NCBI GenBank assembly: GCA_038363925.1
Contig: JAQQWL010000001.1
Coordinates: forward strand, 434,001 to 498,000
From: Apiospora phragmitis
Lineage: Eukaryota; Ascomycota; Sordariomycetes; Amphisphaeriales; Apiosporaceae
DNA: 64,000 nt
Direction of reading: 5' to 3'
Positions 42,461 through 53,187 of the stretch are shown here, in pieces. The translations under genes and the position numbers were made by a program. The notes beneath the pieces were generated by a model, which saw nothing but the letters and a program-made list of their open reading frames with translations, was not told the origin of the DNA and made no database searches. Each line of letters opens with the position of its first letter. Position 1 is the stretch's first letter.

Positions 42461-45400
42461 TGGGGCTGATGACATTGCATTGGGTGAGGGAGGTTGCCAT
42501 AAAGATCACATCATGAAGATTACAATGATGGGGATCGCGGCTGGTGCGTGGAGAAGTGGACGACTCCAATTTGAGGCAAGTGATGGCCAGATTGTCAGAT
42601 GAGAGCAGCGAGCTGTACTCATCTCATAGAAATGGGCACGTGGAACATGCAGAAACACCGCTACCTCGATCAAGACCTGGAAGCGAGAGCTGCGAAGGGG
42701 TTAGTACATGTATTCTGTCGTGTTTGGTAGACTCTTCGGACGCGCTTTCCGCCTAATGATTGGCTGTCTACTCGATCATCCATACTCCTATCATGAGCCG
42801 ATTGTGCAAAGTTCCAGACTGGGCTGGAATATGCATTGTCCCTAGTTAGACTTAACAAAACCGGAAGCTTAAAAGGATGTCAGATTCTGGGCGTTTAGAG
42901 AGTCTTTGCCGGTTTTGCTCCGATAAAGTTAAGTCGAGCGAACACGAATGGTCCTATTTACTCCAACGTAATTGTATCAGGAGGAACAAACGCGAAACAA
43001 TATGGAAAGCCGAGGGCTAATTCATTAGGAGATGGAAATGAGGCTGTGGAGAGAGGGGGAAGAAGACGGAATACTCCTAAACCTACCGCCGAAGGGACGA
43101 CTCATTGATGATCCCTCTCCGTAGGATCTCTTCTGGTAGTCTTGCACCTAGATGCGTCATACGAGCTGATGAAAACGTACGCAATCATCCGCCTGAAAGC
43201 AAGGCCTTCACCGAAGCTACCTCGTGACATGAGATGATGGCACATGCGAGGAAGAGAAGCCTCGTCTCGTTGGCGGCTGCAATACGGATATTGCCCCCCT
43301 GAGGTGCCACACGCGGTCTCACCGCCGCCGAAGCCAGACATATACCCCATACCGCTATATAGGGCGTTAGAGCCGATTGATACCGTCTGAAAGCTCTCGG
43401 AGAAAATATAATGGCAAATACATTAGTATTCTCGCGACCAGTCTGGCCCAGGATGGTATCATTGTGACTTTAAATGACTCGATCATCCCCCCACCATCGG
43501 ACTGCCTGAAATATTGCGCAACCGCTACTTTCTGATCTGAAGGGCCACCTTGCCATTTCTCACTACTCACGTATCAAAAAGATAATCAAGACCAAACCTG
43601 GGAACCAAACTTGGTATTTCGGCGACAAGGACGCTGCTCGCGACCTGACTTCGCCCCTGATACCTTATTGGCATGCCCAGCCTCAAACGAAGCCGCGTCG
43701 GATGCGAAGTTTGCCTCGTCTCCTGATTTCGGTGACGGCACACTGCCAGCTACGCGTTTGAGGAAGGTGTTTACCGGGGGAAATCATGACTCGAAGGGGA
43801 GGCTGGGCAAGGAGAGTCGGTGTCCCTGTATTCTGCTCCATGAACTGTCGGCGTTCATGTGAAGCAGGCCCGATGAGCGGCTTGACGTCCGAAGTTATTG
43901 TTGGGCAAGAAGACCTGCGAATATACCAGGGCACAAGAGCCTGACCAGCAACTGAGCTGGTGCAGCCACTGTACCGTATCTTCCCGATATGCTCCTGGCA
44001 TTGAGAACGCTGCCAAGTAAGGGCCGCTGGCTAGAGATGCAGTTGCTCGCGGCGGGCACAGCGTATCCATCAGTCATCAACGAGACCTGCTGTGCGGTTC
44101 GATTGGCATTGGCATCTTCATCCTCCGAAAAAAGAATACTTATCAAGCAAGGGCACAAACATAACCATTGGCAGCTGTCCTGTGGGCAGGCAGCATTATA
44201 TTGTAAATGGAACAGTGGTAAGAGTGCGTGCAAGCAAAAGGAGTTGGTTCAAGAAACCTGTTAGACCACGATTTTCAAACACGCTCAAGCTAAGGTCTTA
44301 AATGCGGTCGTCTGAGATGTTGTTGAGCTTGAAGTTGATGGTTGTGGACAATCTTTTGTCTGAACGCTAATGAGAAAGGGACGTTCTTGGGGCATTGAAG
44401 TTAAGGGTGGGGTAGGTGAGACTGACATAGCAGTGCCCGGGCTTGACCCCGCCATTTACCATACCGCTGCAGACGCAATAAATTAACGATCAATCATTTT
44501 ATTATAGGGGAGTAACCTATCATGTTAGGTAGTGCAAGCGCCGTGACTGCAACATCGAGTAGCATGGAGAATGTGCCGGTGGATGTCATGGCCAATTGCG
44601 CCAACAGAACCAACAACTCGGCACCGGTGGACTTGACGCATTCCTGCAGTGCCAAACTGCTGCAGAGCCCAGCCTAACCTACACTCCCACACCCAGCTGC
44701 CTGACCAATTACGTGGGTTGAAAAATCATCCAGGGCACTTCATCACATCCAAGTGATAAGAAGAGAGTACATGTCATGGTCGCTCGCTAGTTGTCTCAGC
44801 CGATACTCTCAACCCCTCTCAGCCTGTGACGCTTCTATCCTCACTCCGGCGAGCCGATCCAGCATTGTTGGGCAAGACAGAGAGAGAGAGCGAAAGCGAG
44901 AGCCAGAGAGCTCAGGCCCGAAAAGTGACAAACAACAAGTCTCCATCCGACAAACCCCCCCTGTTCATATTGCAACCAACTGAGAACGCCGCAACGATGT
45001 CGGATTGGATACCGCCTGGCTGGGACAGAGGGGCTATGGACGGCCCTGAGGGCCAGACGCACTGTGCCCAATCGACAACAATTGATCGAGGTTACGTTCG
45101 CCATCACCACACTACGTAGGCCAATGGCCCAGAACAGTCGTCCACTCAACTCGTCAGTCTTTATCTTTCCGGAGAAGCGATGATTGCATTCGCTACTGTT
45201 TCAGGTGTCAGTATGTGCATCCGCGACGCTGGTCAAGCGGAAGGACTTTGTCGTCAAGACCGGCAGGTTGCAGGATAGGATTGGGGGTGCGCACTGGAAG
45301 CGAGATGCCGCACAAACAAAGTCAAGATTGCCAGCAGGACAAGTCGCTTGGGGGAACTTCCTCACCAAATCCTTCGTCTTGGCTGCAGGCAGCGTCCTCC

Positions 45401-45592
45401 AGATCTTTGTTTGTTTGCTACCATGCCCTGATGGAATTACTTCAGATTGCAATCCCCTCACCGGGCTTGCTGAGCTCGGTCCGACAGTCATGCCTCTCCT
45501 CCAATTTCCTATTTCACTCCACGACTAAGCCTAGCTAAATGTCGCCACGAATCAAGTCGAGTATCGGAACTGTGCTGTGTCTAACGCGCTAG
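42461..45592. other. 3.1-kb stretch without a supported intact gene
   Basis: Contains a nested inverted repeat at 42849-42935 and fragments that read briefly like protein on either strand (for example 43102-43350 minus, 43989-44264 plus) but match nothing I can name. A purine-rich AGAGAGAGAGCG tract lies at 44880-44895. A possible 5' exon of the following relic starts with ATG at 44998 ('MSDWIPPGWDRGAMDGP'), but its connection cannot be shown. Confidence 0.45.
42849..42935. repeat. Nested inverted repeat
   Basis: Left arm gacttaacaaaaccgg (42849-42864). The right side carries ccggtttt (42909-42916) and gttaagtc (42928-42935), which are the exact complements of the two halves of the left arm in mirror order, with 11 unmatched bases between them. 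The loop is 44 bases. Confidence 0.6.
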
Positions 45593-46749
45593 CGGCGGCA
45601 CGGTTCCTACCGCTTAGATTCGACCAAGTTCACGTACAATTTACACCAGGCCGACGAGAGGCAGGCAACAGAAGATGTGGCGCCGACGGCTGAGCAGAAG
45701 GGTAGCTCTTTTCTTCGAAAGCTGCCAGTCGAAATCCGTAGGATGAGTGAGTTATTCTTCGTTGTACTCTGTTATGTTCGATCTTATGCTCACTTGCAAT
45801 ATGGCAGTCTACACCTTGATCTGGGAGGACCACAACCGGCAGTACCATCTGTTACTCGCTGATGGGCGTCTCAGACGATTCAAATGCGTCAAGCACCCTA
45901 ACGACGACGAAGACGATGCCATACAAACAGCAATGGACATGGCGTTTGCGTCCCAGTCGTCAGTGATGACGAGAGACATGCAGCTGCAGCTGTGGCAGAG
46001 AAGGCTGGCCTCTTCATGGGGCCACCGCCACTAGAGGTGCGAGGAATGGTTGGAGTCTTACCCTTCTTATTCGGAGCGCACAATGTTTCAGCCAATGATG
46101 CTCGTATGCAAGCGGATGTATGATATACACTCAAAATGTTCCATTCTCCGGAAGCATTGTCTGACCTGTCGAAAGGTATCCCGAGATCATGGAATCTATC
46201 TTCGAGTCACATACGTTTCTGTTCAACGACATGTCATCGGCTTATCACTTCTTCGTCGCGGCACCGTCTCCCTTCATAGGCTGCATTCGCTCGCTAGATG
46301 TCAGCCTGGTATTACCATATGCTGAATATCGTTCATACAATCACGAAAGCGGGACACAGCTGCCTGCTACACAGTTAGAAGCCTTGCAGAAGTCTTTGGC
46401 CAAACTCACATTTCGCGACCTCAGGATATCACTGGACGTTCTTGATCGGCAAGGCTGGCGAAAGGTCCCTGAAAAGGGCATTTCGCAGAGCTTTGGCAAG
46501 GTCAAAGTCCTGAACGAATACATTATGGAACTACCAGCATTGTTTCCAGGTGAGAACGAACAACACGAGAATCTCGATATGGACAGCTTCACAATTCACA
46601 TCCGGAGACGTCCACCAATACGTTATTGGAACTTCATCCCACGAATGGTAGAGTGTCTGACCTGGAAAGTTGCAGAGGGGACCGAGGCAGCTTGTTGGGT
46701 AACCTCTGACACAATGGGATACATCCTCAATCCGTATCACGATGCCTAG
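45593..46749 (+). pseudogene. Inactivated F-box-like paralogue of the 47.6-kb gene
   Basis: Starts at an acceptor with branch CTAACGCGCTAG. 'SSFLRKLPVEIRRMIYTLIW' is the F-box-like LPxEIR motif of a large fungal family, and it spans an intron at 45747-45807. The frame then runs to 'WQRRLASSWGHRH', TAG (46032-46034) and 'RCEEWLESYPSYSERTM', where the paralogue downstream has 'SSWYEHWKCEEAML'; the TAG therefore replaces Trp. After 'MMLVCKRMY' an intron (46118-46175) splits the codon as AT|G, exactly as in the paralogue. The rest, 'PEIMESIFESHTFLFNDM' to 'SDTMGYILNPYHDA', is intact to 46749. The 5' end is unclear. Apart from the single stop the gene looks recent. Confidence 0.72.
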
Positions 46750-47594
46750 GCGTACATGGAATGCGTTGCTTAATCTCCACACTGCGAATGCTTGATTCTC
46801 GCTTGTCTGCGTTTGCTACACGCATATTTGGGTGGTTCAGATCAGAGGGGGAGAAGCAATCGCTTTTTCTCCGGCTGGTAGCATTACAAGTGGGAATCTG
46901 CTGAAATAAGGCTACTACACCAACGCTTACACAGTGTCAATCAAAGTGCTTGGCTGGCAACAGGAGCCATACTCAATTCGACCTATAATGCATTCACGTC
47001 CACTTCGTGACCGCGTTCGGGTTGGCTGCACTTCCGCATGCTCCACGGGGGAGCGCGGCTAACTCTTGGCAGCATAGAGGCAGAGAAGTCTGATACGCTG
47101 TGTTGCCATGGTCGCCCACACCATTGGTACCATGAGCTGCGTTTGCTTCAAACCCCTGGCCCTTCCGCCAGGCTTTCTCGTTCGATACTTGCCCGAGTAG
47201 GCAGAAGCATGCAGTGTACGGTCGCATCGCATCATAGATCAGCGATGTCTGGGCCAGTTGTATCTAGATACCGTTAGCCCTACCCCCATTCAACCTTACT
47301 TGGAGGCTACTTCGGCCCTTCTCTGAGCAATAAACGCGACAAGAATATTACTCACATGCAGGCAGCGCTTGCGCTTGATCTGCCGGCCCTCCCTGCTAGA
47401 GGTCACGGTATTAGCAATGGTATAGGACGGGGGTTCCCATCTGCCATGTTTCACCCTCCTACCTGCGTCCAAGACAGAGCTCCTTATAAGGCCGCCGCCC
47501 AACACCCGAAACCAGTCCACTGGCAATCTTTTCTACCAACTCGACGGACGACCGTGTTGCTGTGATCTGCTCAGACCCACGGAATTCGACCACC
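46750..47594. other. Spacer between the two F-box-like paralogues
   Basis: 845 bp, no coding pattern. Serves as promoter space for the 47.6-kb gene. Confidence 0.5.
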
Positions 47595-49092
47595 ATGTTC
47601 CCACCCTCCCCCGGTTTCATCTCGCCGGGAAGTGATTTTACAATGAACGCAGACCTCCAGCGCCAGTCTGCATTCTTTGGCAGGCTCCCCAGGGAAATCA
47701 GGGACATGGTATACCTCGCCATGTGGGATGTCTCGGGCACGCAGCAACACGTCTTCGAGCTCGAGGAGGGAAGCGGTCATGTGACGCACTTTCCCTGCAG
47801 TATGACCGCCGGCGAGCAAGACAGCCGGAATGACGAGTTCGAGAAGCTGTGGCATAAGCAACAAGCGCGCCGGCCTCGCTCGCTTGTTGAAGACCCGGTC
47901 TGGGCACGGCGGATGTCATCCAGCTGGTACGAGCACTGGAAGTGCGAAGAGGCGATGCTGGTTAGTAGGGAGAAGGGCAAGAAGCCAGGCACGCTGTTCC
48001 TGCCGAGCCTGCTAATGTGTAGGAGGATGTAAGTATGGGCAATCCACTACTTCGTCTAAATGTTGTCTCATTTCTCCCTTATACTTGCCACCATGGCCCA
48101 GGCCCACCACCATCAGATGATGGTTGGTTGCATTGCATGTAAGAGACTTACCACGGCAAGCCCCCACCAGGTACGACGAAGCGCTGCCCACGCTCTACGC
48201 GTCCACCACGTTGGTCATGACATCGCTGCCCCTGGCCCACAGCCTGCTCGTCGCGGCGCCCTCGCCCAACACGCGGCTCTGGCGGTCGGCGCGCCTGTCG
48301 CTGACGGTGCCCTACGAGCAGCTGCACCGGCACTGCGCCAACGAGTTCATCGGCCGCCGCCCGCCCGCGCCGCACTACTGGGCCGAGCTGTGCGGCGCCC
48401 TGTCGAACCTGGTCCGCTTCGCGGCCTTGCGCGCCGTCGTCGTCCGCCTCGATCTCGCCGACGCCGACCGCGCCTGGTGCGACGTCCGCGAGCGCTGGGC
48501 CCTCTCGGCCGTGCGCGGCCGCTTGGCGCGCTGCCTCGTCCTGCAGCTGCCCGAGCTCAGCGCGGACGTGGACGCGATGCGGCCTTACCAGTTCCTTCTC
48601 CCGCCATCGAGTTATCCTCCGGACGACGCTACTGCAGCTACCTCGTCCGCAGGCGATGACGGTGCGGCCGTGGCTGCTGCTATTATTGAGAACCGAAGGA
48701 GTGATTGTATCTCCATCCCCTCCAAGCCTGTGTGGCGACCTGCATCAGGGGCGTTTACGAGGATCGCGAGATATTCGACATTTTCGGCACCTGCATCTGC
48801 ATCAACATCACCTGCCGAAGGGTTTGCGAGGGATGTCGGCCATGCTACAGCTAACGTCACTACCTCTGAGAATTTAGCCGGAAGTGGCGGCGGCAGCAGC
48901 AGCAGTGGTGTGCCGTCCATACCTTTCCAGCGACTGGAGCGGTATCCGCGCCGGCGATGGACCCGCGTTGCCGCGGGCGACGGCGTGCAGGCCCGACATG
49001 AGTTCTTCTACCCCCGCGAGCACGTCGTGCTGGGCCGCGAGCGTCGGCGCGATAAGATCCGGGGCTTGTGCAGACGTCTTTGGACCATGTGA
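47595..49092 (+). CDS. F-box-like (LPxEIR motif) protein, intact tandem paralogue
   Basis: 451 residues from exons 47595-48028 and 48171-49092. The motif 'FFGRLPREIRDMVYLAMWD' at about residues 25-45 is the N-terminal hallmark of a large fungal family of unknown biochemical role. 'SSWYEHWKCEEAML' and 'FLPSLLMCRRMYDEALPTLY' follow, the latter across an intron with donor GTAAGT and acceptor CAG that splits the Met codon as AT|G. 'AHSLLVAAPSPNTRLWR' parallels 'YHFFVAAPSPFIGCIR' of the dead copy upstream. Exon 2 is very G+C-rich and ends in a Ser/Gly linker and an Arg-rich tail ('YPRRRWTRVA', 'RERRRDKIRGLCRR'). F-box-like domains often recruit targets to SCF ligases, but this is only a family-level possibility. 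Confidence 0.78.
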
Positions 49093-49903
49093 CGTGCTGT
49101 GGTTACATTTAGGGGTTGAGGGGAGGGGTGACGAGGTACATACGTCCAGAGGTGGCCTCGTCTGTGTCTGTTTCAATTGGACCCGACGGAACCGAGGGCC
49201 GAAGATCCGTGCATCTTATGAGCATGCTGGAAGCGGTGGAGAAGACATCCCCCCTGCTTTTTGGTTTTTGCTTTCTGTTTTCTTACTCTCCTTCTGCATC
49301 TCTTCGCTCTTGGCATAATATAGCGTTGACAGAAATCAAATTTGACAGTGTTATGGGTCTCTTGTTTCCTCATCCAACTCTTAAACATGGTAGAGGGGTG
49401 TAAATGTGCTGTAACGACATTGGACTTGGCACCGAGTCTCGGCCGAACCCCCTGCCAAGTGAATGTGGTCTACGCTACGAGGAGCAGACGTGCGTAAGGA
49501 AAACCTTACTAGCGAAAGCAACATAGTCACTGATTTGTCAAAAGTAACTCAAATATGCCAAGGCTCGCGAATTCCTGAATAATGAGTTGACTTTTTTTCA
49601 TTATTTGAAAAGGTTTGGGAAGGGTAACTTGCTACTGTGCGCAGCGCCATTTCCATGACAGACCTCGGCAGTGTCCTGCGTAACATGTATAGGTACACAA
49701 GCTGATTCGTCTTATGGGGTCGTGAAGCCGTGATTCTTATTGCTAGTGGCCTGCCTGCTTGCTATTTGATATTATTGGAGAAGGAGGGAAAAGTAAGGAT
49801 ACCAATTGCTCAAATCCAGATAGACACCCAGTGCCTATATAAATGGCATTCTACCACTCAACCGCAAACGCTTTCTATTAGGAAAAGAGAGGCGTAGCTA
49901 TCA
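49093..49903. other. Convergent spacer, no gene seen
   Basis: 811 bp of 3' flanking sequence, A+T-rich toward 49900. Confidence 0.5.
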
Positions 49904-51100
49904 TTAAGCGGCCCATTCATCAGGGTGGAATGCCATAAGATCATACCATTGAATGATGGCGCCGATCAGGAACGCCATGGAACCCAATAAGTTGGACCAT
50001 GCGCTGTTCACCGGGTCGCTGAGGAAGAGGAAGAAGCCCGAGCCGAAGAAGCCCAAAGCCCCGAGAAAACTCCAGAAGGCACTCTGCCAGGGGGCGGAGG
50101 TGAATGCGGGCTTGTACCAATGATCCTGGGTCGAGATGATCAGGATGGCATTGGCGATGATGAAGAACGAACTGCCGACGACAAGAGGCGTAAAGACAAA
50201 GATGACGGGGGCGAGAGGGTCTTGCGGGGACAAGACGCCCGGGAATCCGGGTGCCACGCTAATGGAGAGGATGGCACCACCGACAAACTGCAATAGGCCA
50301 AGCTGAAAAGGCAGCGTGCGGAAGGTCTTCCCGAAGGCTCCGGAGGCCGGCCACCAAACCCAATGGCTGTCGCCCATGAGGGCTGGGCGGTATATCTTCT
50401 CGCCGCTGTTCCAAGAGTTGGTCGAACTAACACTCGCATTGGTGCCGATTCTCTCCAGCTTGTTACCGCTCAGCTTCTCGACATCGCCGTTCTCGTCGCG
50501 GACGCCATGGTCCAGGCCCATGTCCTTGTACTTGCGCTGGTAGTATTTCGGGTCACGGAGATGGATCTTGAATTCGCCCCGGTCGATGTTGAAAGATGCG
50601 ATGAGTGAGAAGACACCCGCGACGAGGAACATGGCGGCACCGAGAAGGGTGCATAGCGGCACGGCCAGCTCGAGCTGGTTGGGGAACATTGGGAGGGTCG
50701 GGTCGGCAGCCGGCAAAAGCTGGAAGACGGCACCGATGGTGAAGACAACAGAACCCACGACGAAGACGACGGCGACGACCCAGTTGAGATCCCGGACCGG
50801 ATAGATGCTGAACATGCGGAATGCCTGGTCTAAGAAGTTTGGCGGGTCTTCGCCGAGGCTCTCGACTTCGGTCACCTCGTGCACCGTCTCGAGCTCATCC
50901 TTCTGTGCCTTGTAGCCTTCCCAATCTATGATCTCCACGGGCTCCGTTCGGTTGGACTTGATGGAGCCTTTTCGTGATACAGCGCTTAGAGGCCTTGGTG
51001 GGTTGCGGGCCTTGCCTGCTTTGGAAATCTGGCGCTGGGGCGGCGGAGGAGCATAGTAGGAGGCGCGATATGATGCCCGAATCGACTGGGAGGCGTTCAT
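49904..51100 (-). CDS. Conserved fungal integral membrane protein, function unknown
   Basis: 398-residue single-exon frame. The cytosolic N-terminal part (1-105) is Ser/Arg/Pro-rich with 'EIIDWEGYKAQKDELETV'. It is followed by helices 'WVVAVVFVVGSVVFTIGAVF' and 'LAVPLCTLLGAAMFLVAGVF', a basic hydrophilic loop ('DPKYYQRKYKDMGLDHGVRD'), a Trp-rich segment 'GDSHWVWWPASGAFGKTF', then helices 'LGLLQFVGGAILSISVA', 'VIFVFTPLVVGSSFFIIANA', 'FWSFLGALGFFGSGFFLFL' and 'LLGSMAFLIGAIIQWYDLM'. The end is 'HPDEWAA'. Six helices in a 2+4 layout. Strong codon bias and no lesion. I recall similar uncharacterised membrane proteins in Pezizomycotina but no function. Confidence 0.85.
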   Translation of the reverse strand: MNASQSIRASYRASYYAPPPPQRQISKAGKARNPPRPLSAVSRKGSIKSNRTEPVEIIDWEGYKAQKDELETVHEVTEVESLGEDPPNFLDQAFRMFSIYPVRDLNWVVAVVFVVGSVVFTIGAVFQLLPAADPTLPMFPNQLELAVPLCTLLGAAMFLVAGVFSLIASFNIDRGEFKIHLRDPKYYQRKYKDMGLDHGVRDENGDVEKLSGNKLERIGTNASVSSTNSWNSGEKIYRPALMGDSHWVWWPASGAFGKTFRTLPFQLGLLQFVGGAILSISVAPGFPGVLSPQDPLAPVIFVFTPLVVGSSFFIIANAILIISTQDHWYKPAFTSAPWQSAFWSFLGALGFFGSGFFLFLSDPVNSAWSNLLGSMAFLIGAIIQWYDLMAFHPDEWAA

Positions 51101-51412
51101 AACGCGCTATATTCGTCTTGGCCGTCCTCCTCGTCGTTCCCTTGGATACAAATGATACGAGTCTTCACTGGCGTATAGTGGTCTATCTCGTGATGCCGCT
51201 CGTCGTCAATGTCCTTGACACGACAGTCCGCCCAATAAGAATAGGAAAAAAATCTGGAACAGAACCTGCCTCGATAGGGTAGAGGATACCGAATGAATGT
51301 AGAATTGACAAGAAAATACTCTAGACGAGGAACGAACACTCATTACTTGCCAACCGGTAGCGTGAGAAATGAATGAGATACGGACTTGTAAAAACGAAAT
51401 TGTTCTCAGAAT

Positions 51413-51438
51413 AACAACAACAACAACAACAACAACAA
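51413..51438. repeat. (AAC)n microsatellite
   Basis: Just under nine uninterrupted AAC units, upstream of the 49.9-51.1 kb gene and within its probable leader. Confidence 0.85.
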
Positions 51439-51980
51439 GAAGCGAATAAAGAATGTCTCAGTCAATCAATGAACCGAGGGGAGAAGAGAACAACGCTGAA
51501 GAGTCGTTGGGTTGGCCTGCCTCCAGGTCATCCTCTTGTAGCAGAAAGCAGCAATGCGAAGATATTGAGCCGGGAAGTTACATATCCGCCACACATGCCA
51601 GAAAGCCGTATACGAATACAGAGAGAGGGTAGGTATCGTGGCGGAAGGGATCTCTGCAACGAAGATCTGCAGCTCTATTCTGGCGCTGCCGAGAGCGGGT
51701 CCGTCAATGGGCAGCAGCGTTTCGTTTGGCCTTTGCGTCGTCCTGTTGGTGGGTTGGAAATGGCTTGTCTTTCGAGGCTGGAATTATGCGGTATCACATC
51801 AACATCATCATCATGCGATAAGACCGACAAGACAAGGGTAGGAGGGGGAGGATGGCAGATCCGTCTTGAGGCACATCGATCTGTCAAATTAGTAAAAACA
51901 TGGATTTTCTGCCGTTGATCATGACTAGTGCCTTAGCTACTAACTCCGATGGGATGGGCGAGGAAGAGAAGAGACGGGAA

Positions 51981-52010
51981 GAGACGAGACGAGACGAGAC
52001 GAGATGAGAC
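51981..52010. repeat. (GAGAC)6 pentanucleotide repeat
   Basis: Six GAGAC units, the fifth reading GAGAT, in a purine-rich context (AGAAGAGACGGGAAGAGAC). Confidence 0.8.
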
Positions 52011-53187
52011 GGGCAAGTCACGGACCGGTTCTTGCTGCTGTGAAATGGGCGGTTCTTTCCTTCACCTAAAACAGCACTTCCTTCCATCAATCAGTGGCCA
52101 AGGCCAGGCTGAACAAAATCCCAGGCGCAGCTGCAGCACAAGACAAACTCTAAAATTGTAAATGTAAATATAATATGGGCCCCCACCATTCATAGTTGCC
52201 AATTGCCGCAGTCGGCAACATTCACACATTCGTCAGCACCGAAGCATAAAACACGATTGTACGTTTGTTTCCCTCGCGGACCAAATACCAAATCCGATTG
52301 CTCATATTCCATCGGATTATGTCACATCAAAAAATGCACCTTTGCTGGAGAATGAATTTCTTAATAAGCCCATGTAACGAGGATGAAACCGAACCAAGTA
52401 ACAAACGGCGGTTTTCTGGTGGAGAGTGGCCAGAAGGGGTTTGCAACTTTGCAAGTTGGTGTTCGTGTGTCCACCGGCGCTAAGCTGGACTTGTAGAAGC
52501 CCCTTCAGAACCCCTTGGCTCGATCCAGGCCTAAGGTTAGCCCCACGGCACTTCACTGGGCGTCACTGGGTCTGCAGCTTGGCTGCCTATTCCGGCAGCA
52601 CCCTGGGGATCGTTCTTCGAATATCGTTTCGACATGCCCGTTCCACATCCCCCCATTGACTTCTTTTGAGAGCCCTCCATTCCCACGCAGGGGACAGGAA
52701 ATACTCACTAGCAAATAAGAAGGAAAATAAAAGCTTATCGGTAACCGTACATGCAGTAGTGCTGCAGCTGCCCTCTCTCGGCTGGCTTGGCTGGGCAGGC
52801 CCCAGGTGGATTTGACACATTGTCAAACAGGAAACAACCCAGTAGGAAGGGTCTTGTTCGCTTCCAGCTCAGTTAGGCAAATAGAGTGCAGGACGGAAGT
52901 ATGAGGCGACACGATGAACCTGCTATATCTATGGGCCCCCATAGAAGAACTTAATACGCTTGGCTATTGTGACTTGTCCCAACTCTTGATAGCATTGACA
53001 AATATCTATAAACAGAAGTTGAGACCAGCATATACCACACGACGCGCAACCAAAATAGCACACGAATAAGCAAGCGCACACGCACGCCCAGCTTGCACGG
53101 CGTTTGTTGACGGTTTCCCTCGCTCTGCCTCGGACCTCTCCTCCCTATTCGTCCTCCCCTTCAATCTGAACAACAGTAGTTCAAGCC

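Larger units (their letters stand above)
51101..53187. other. Divergent intergenic region of 2.1 kb with microsatellites
   Basis: Promoters of the membrane protein and MFS genes. Contains the (AAC)n and (GAGAC)n repeats listed separately. Frames such as 51469-51918 are unsupported. No RNA gene seen. Confidence 0.5.

Noticed and set aside
44826..45149. Small genes on either strand upstream of the F-box-like relic
   Set aside because: Frames pass through a purine simple-sequence tract and lack any motif; the ATG at 44998 may be a lost first exon but cannot be linked.
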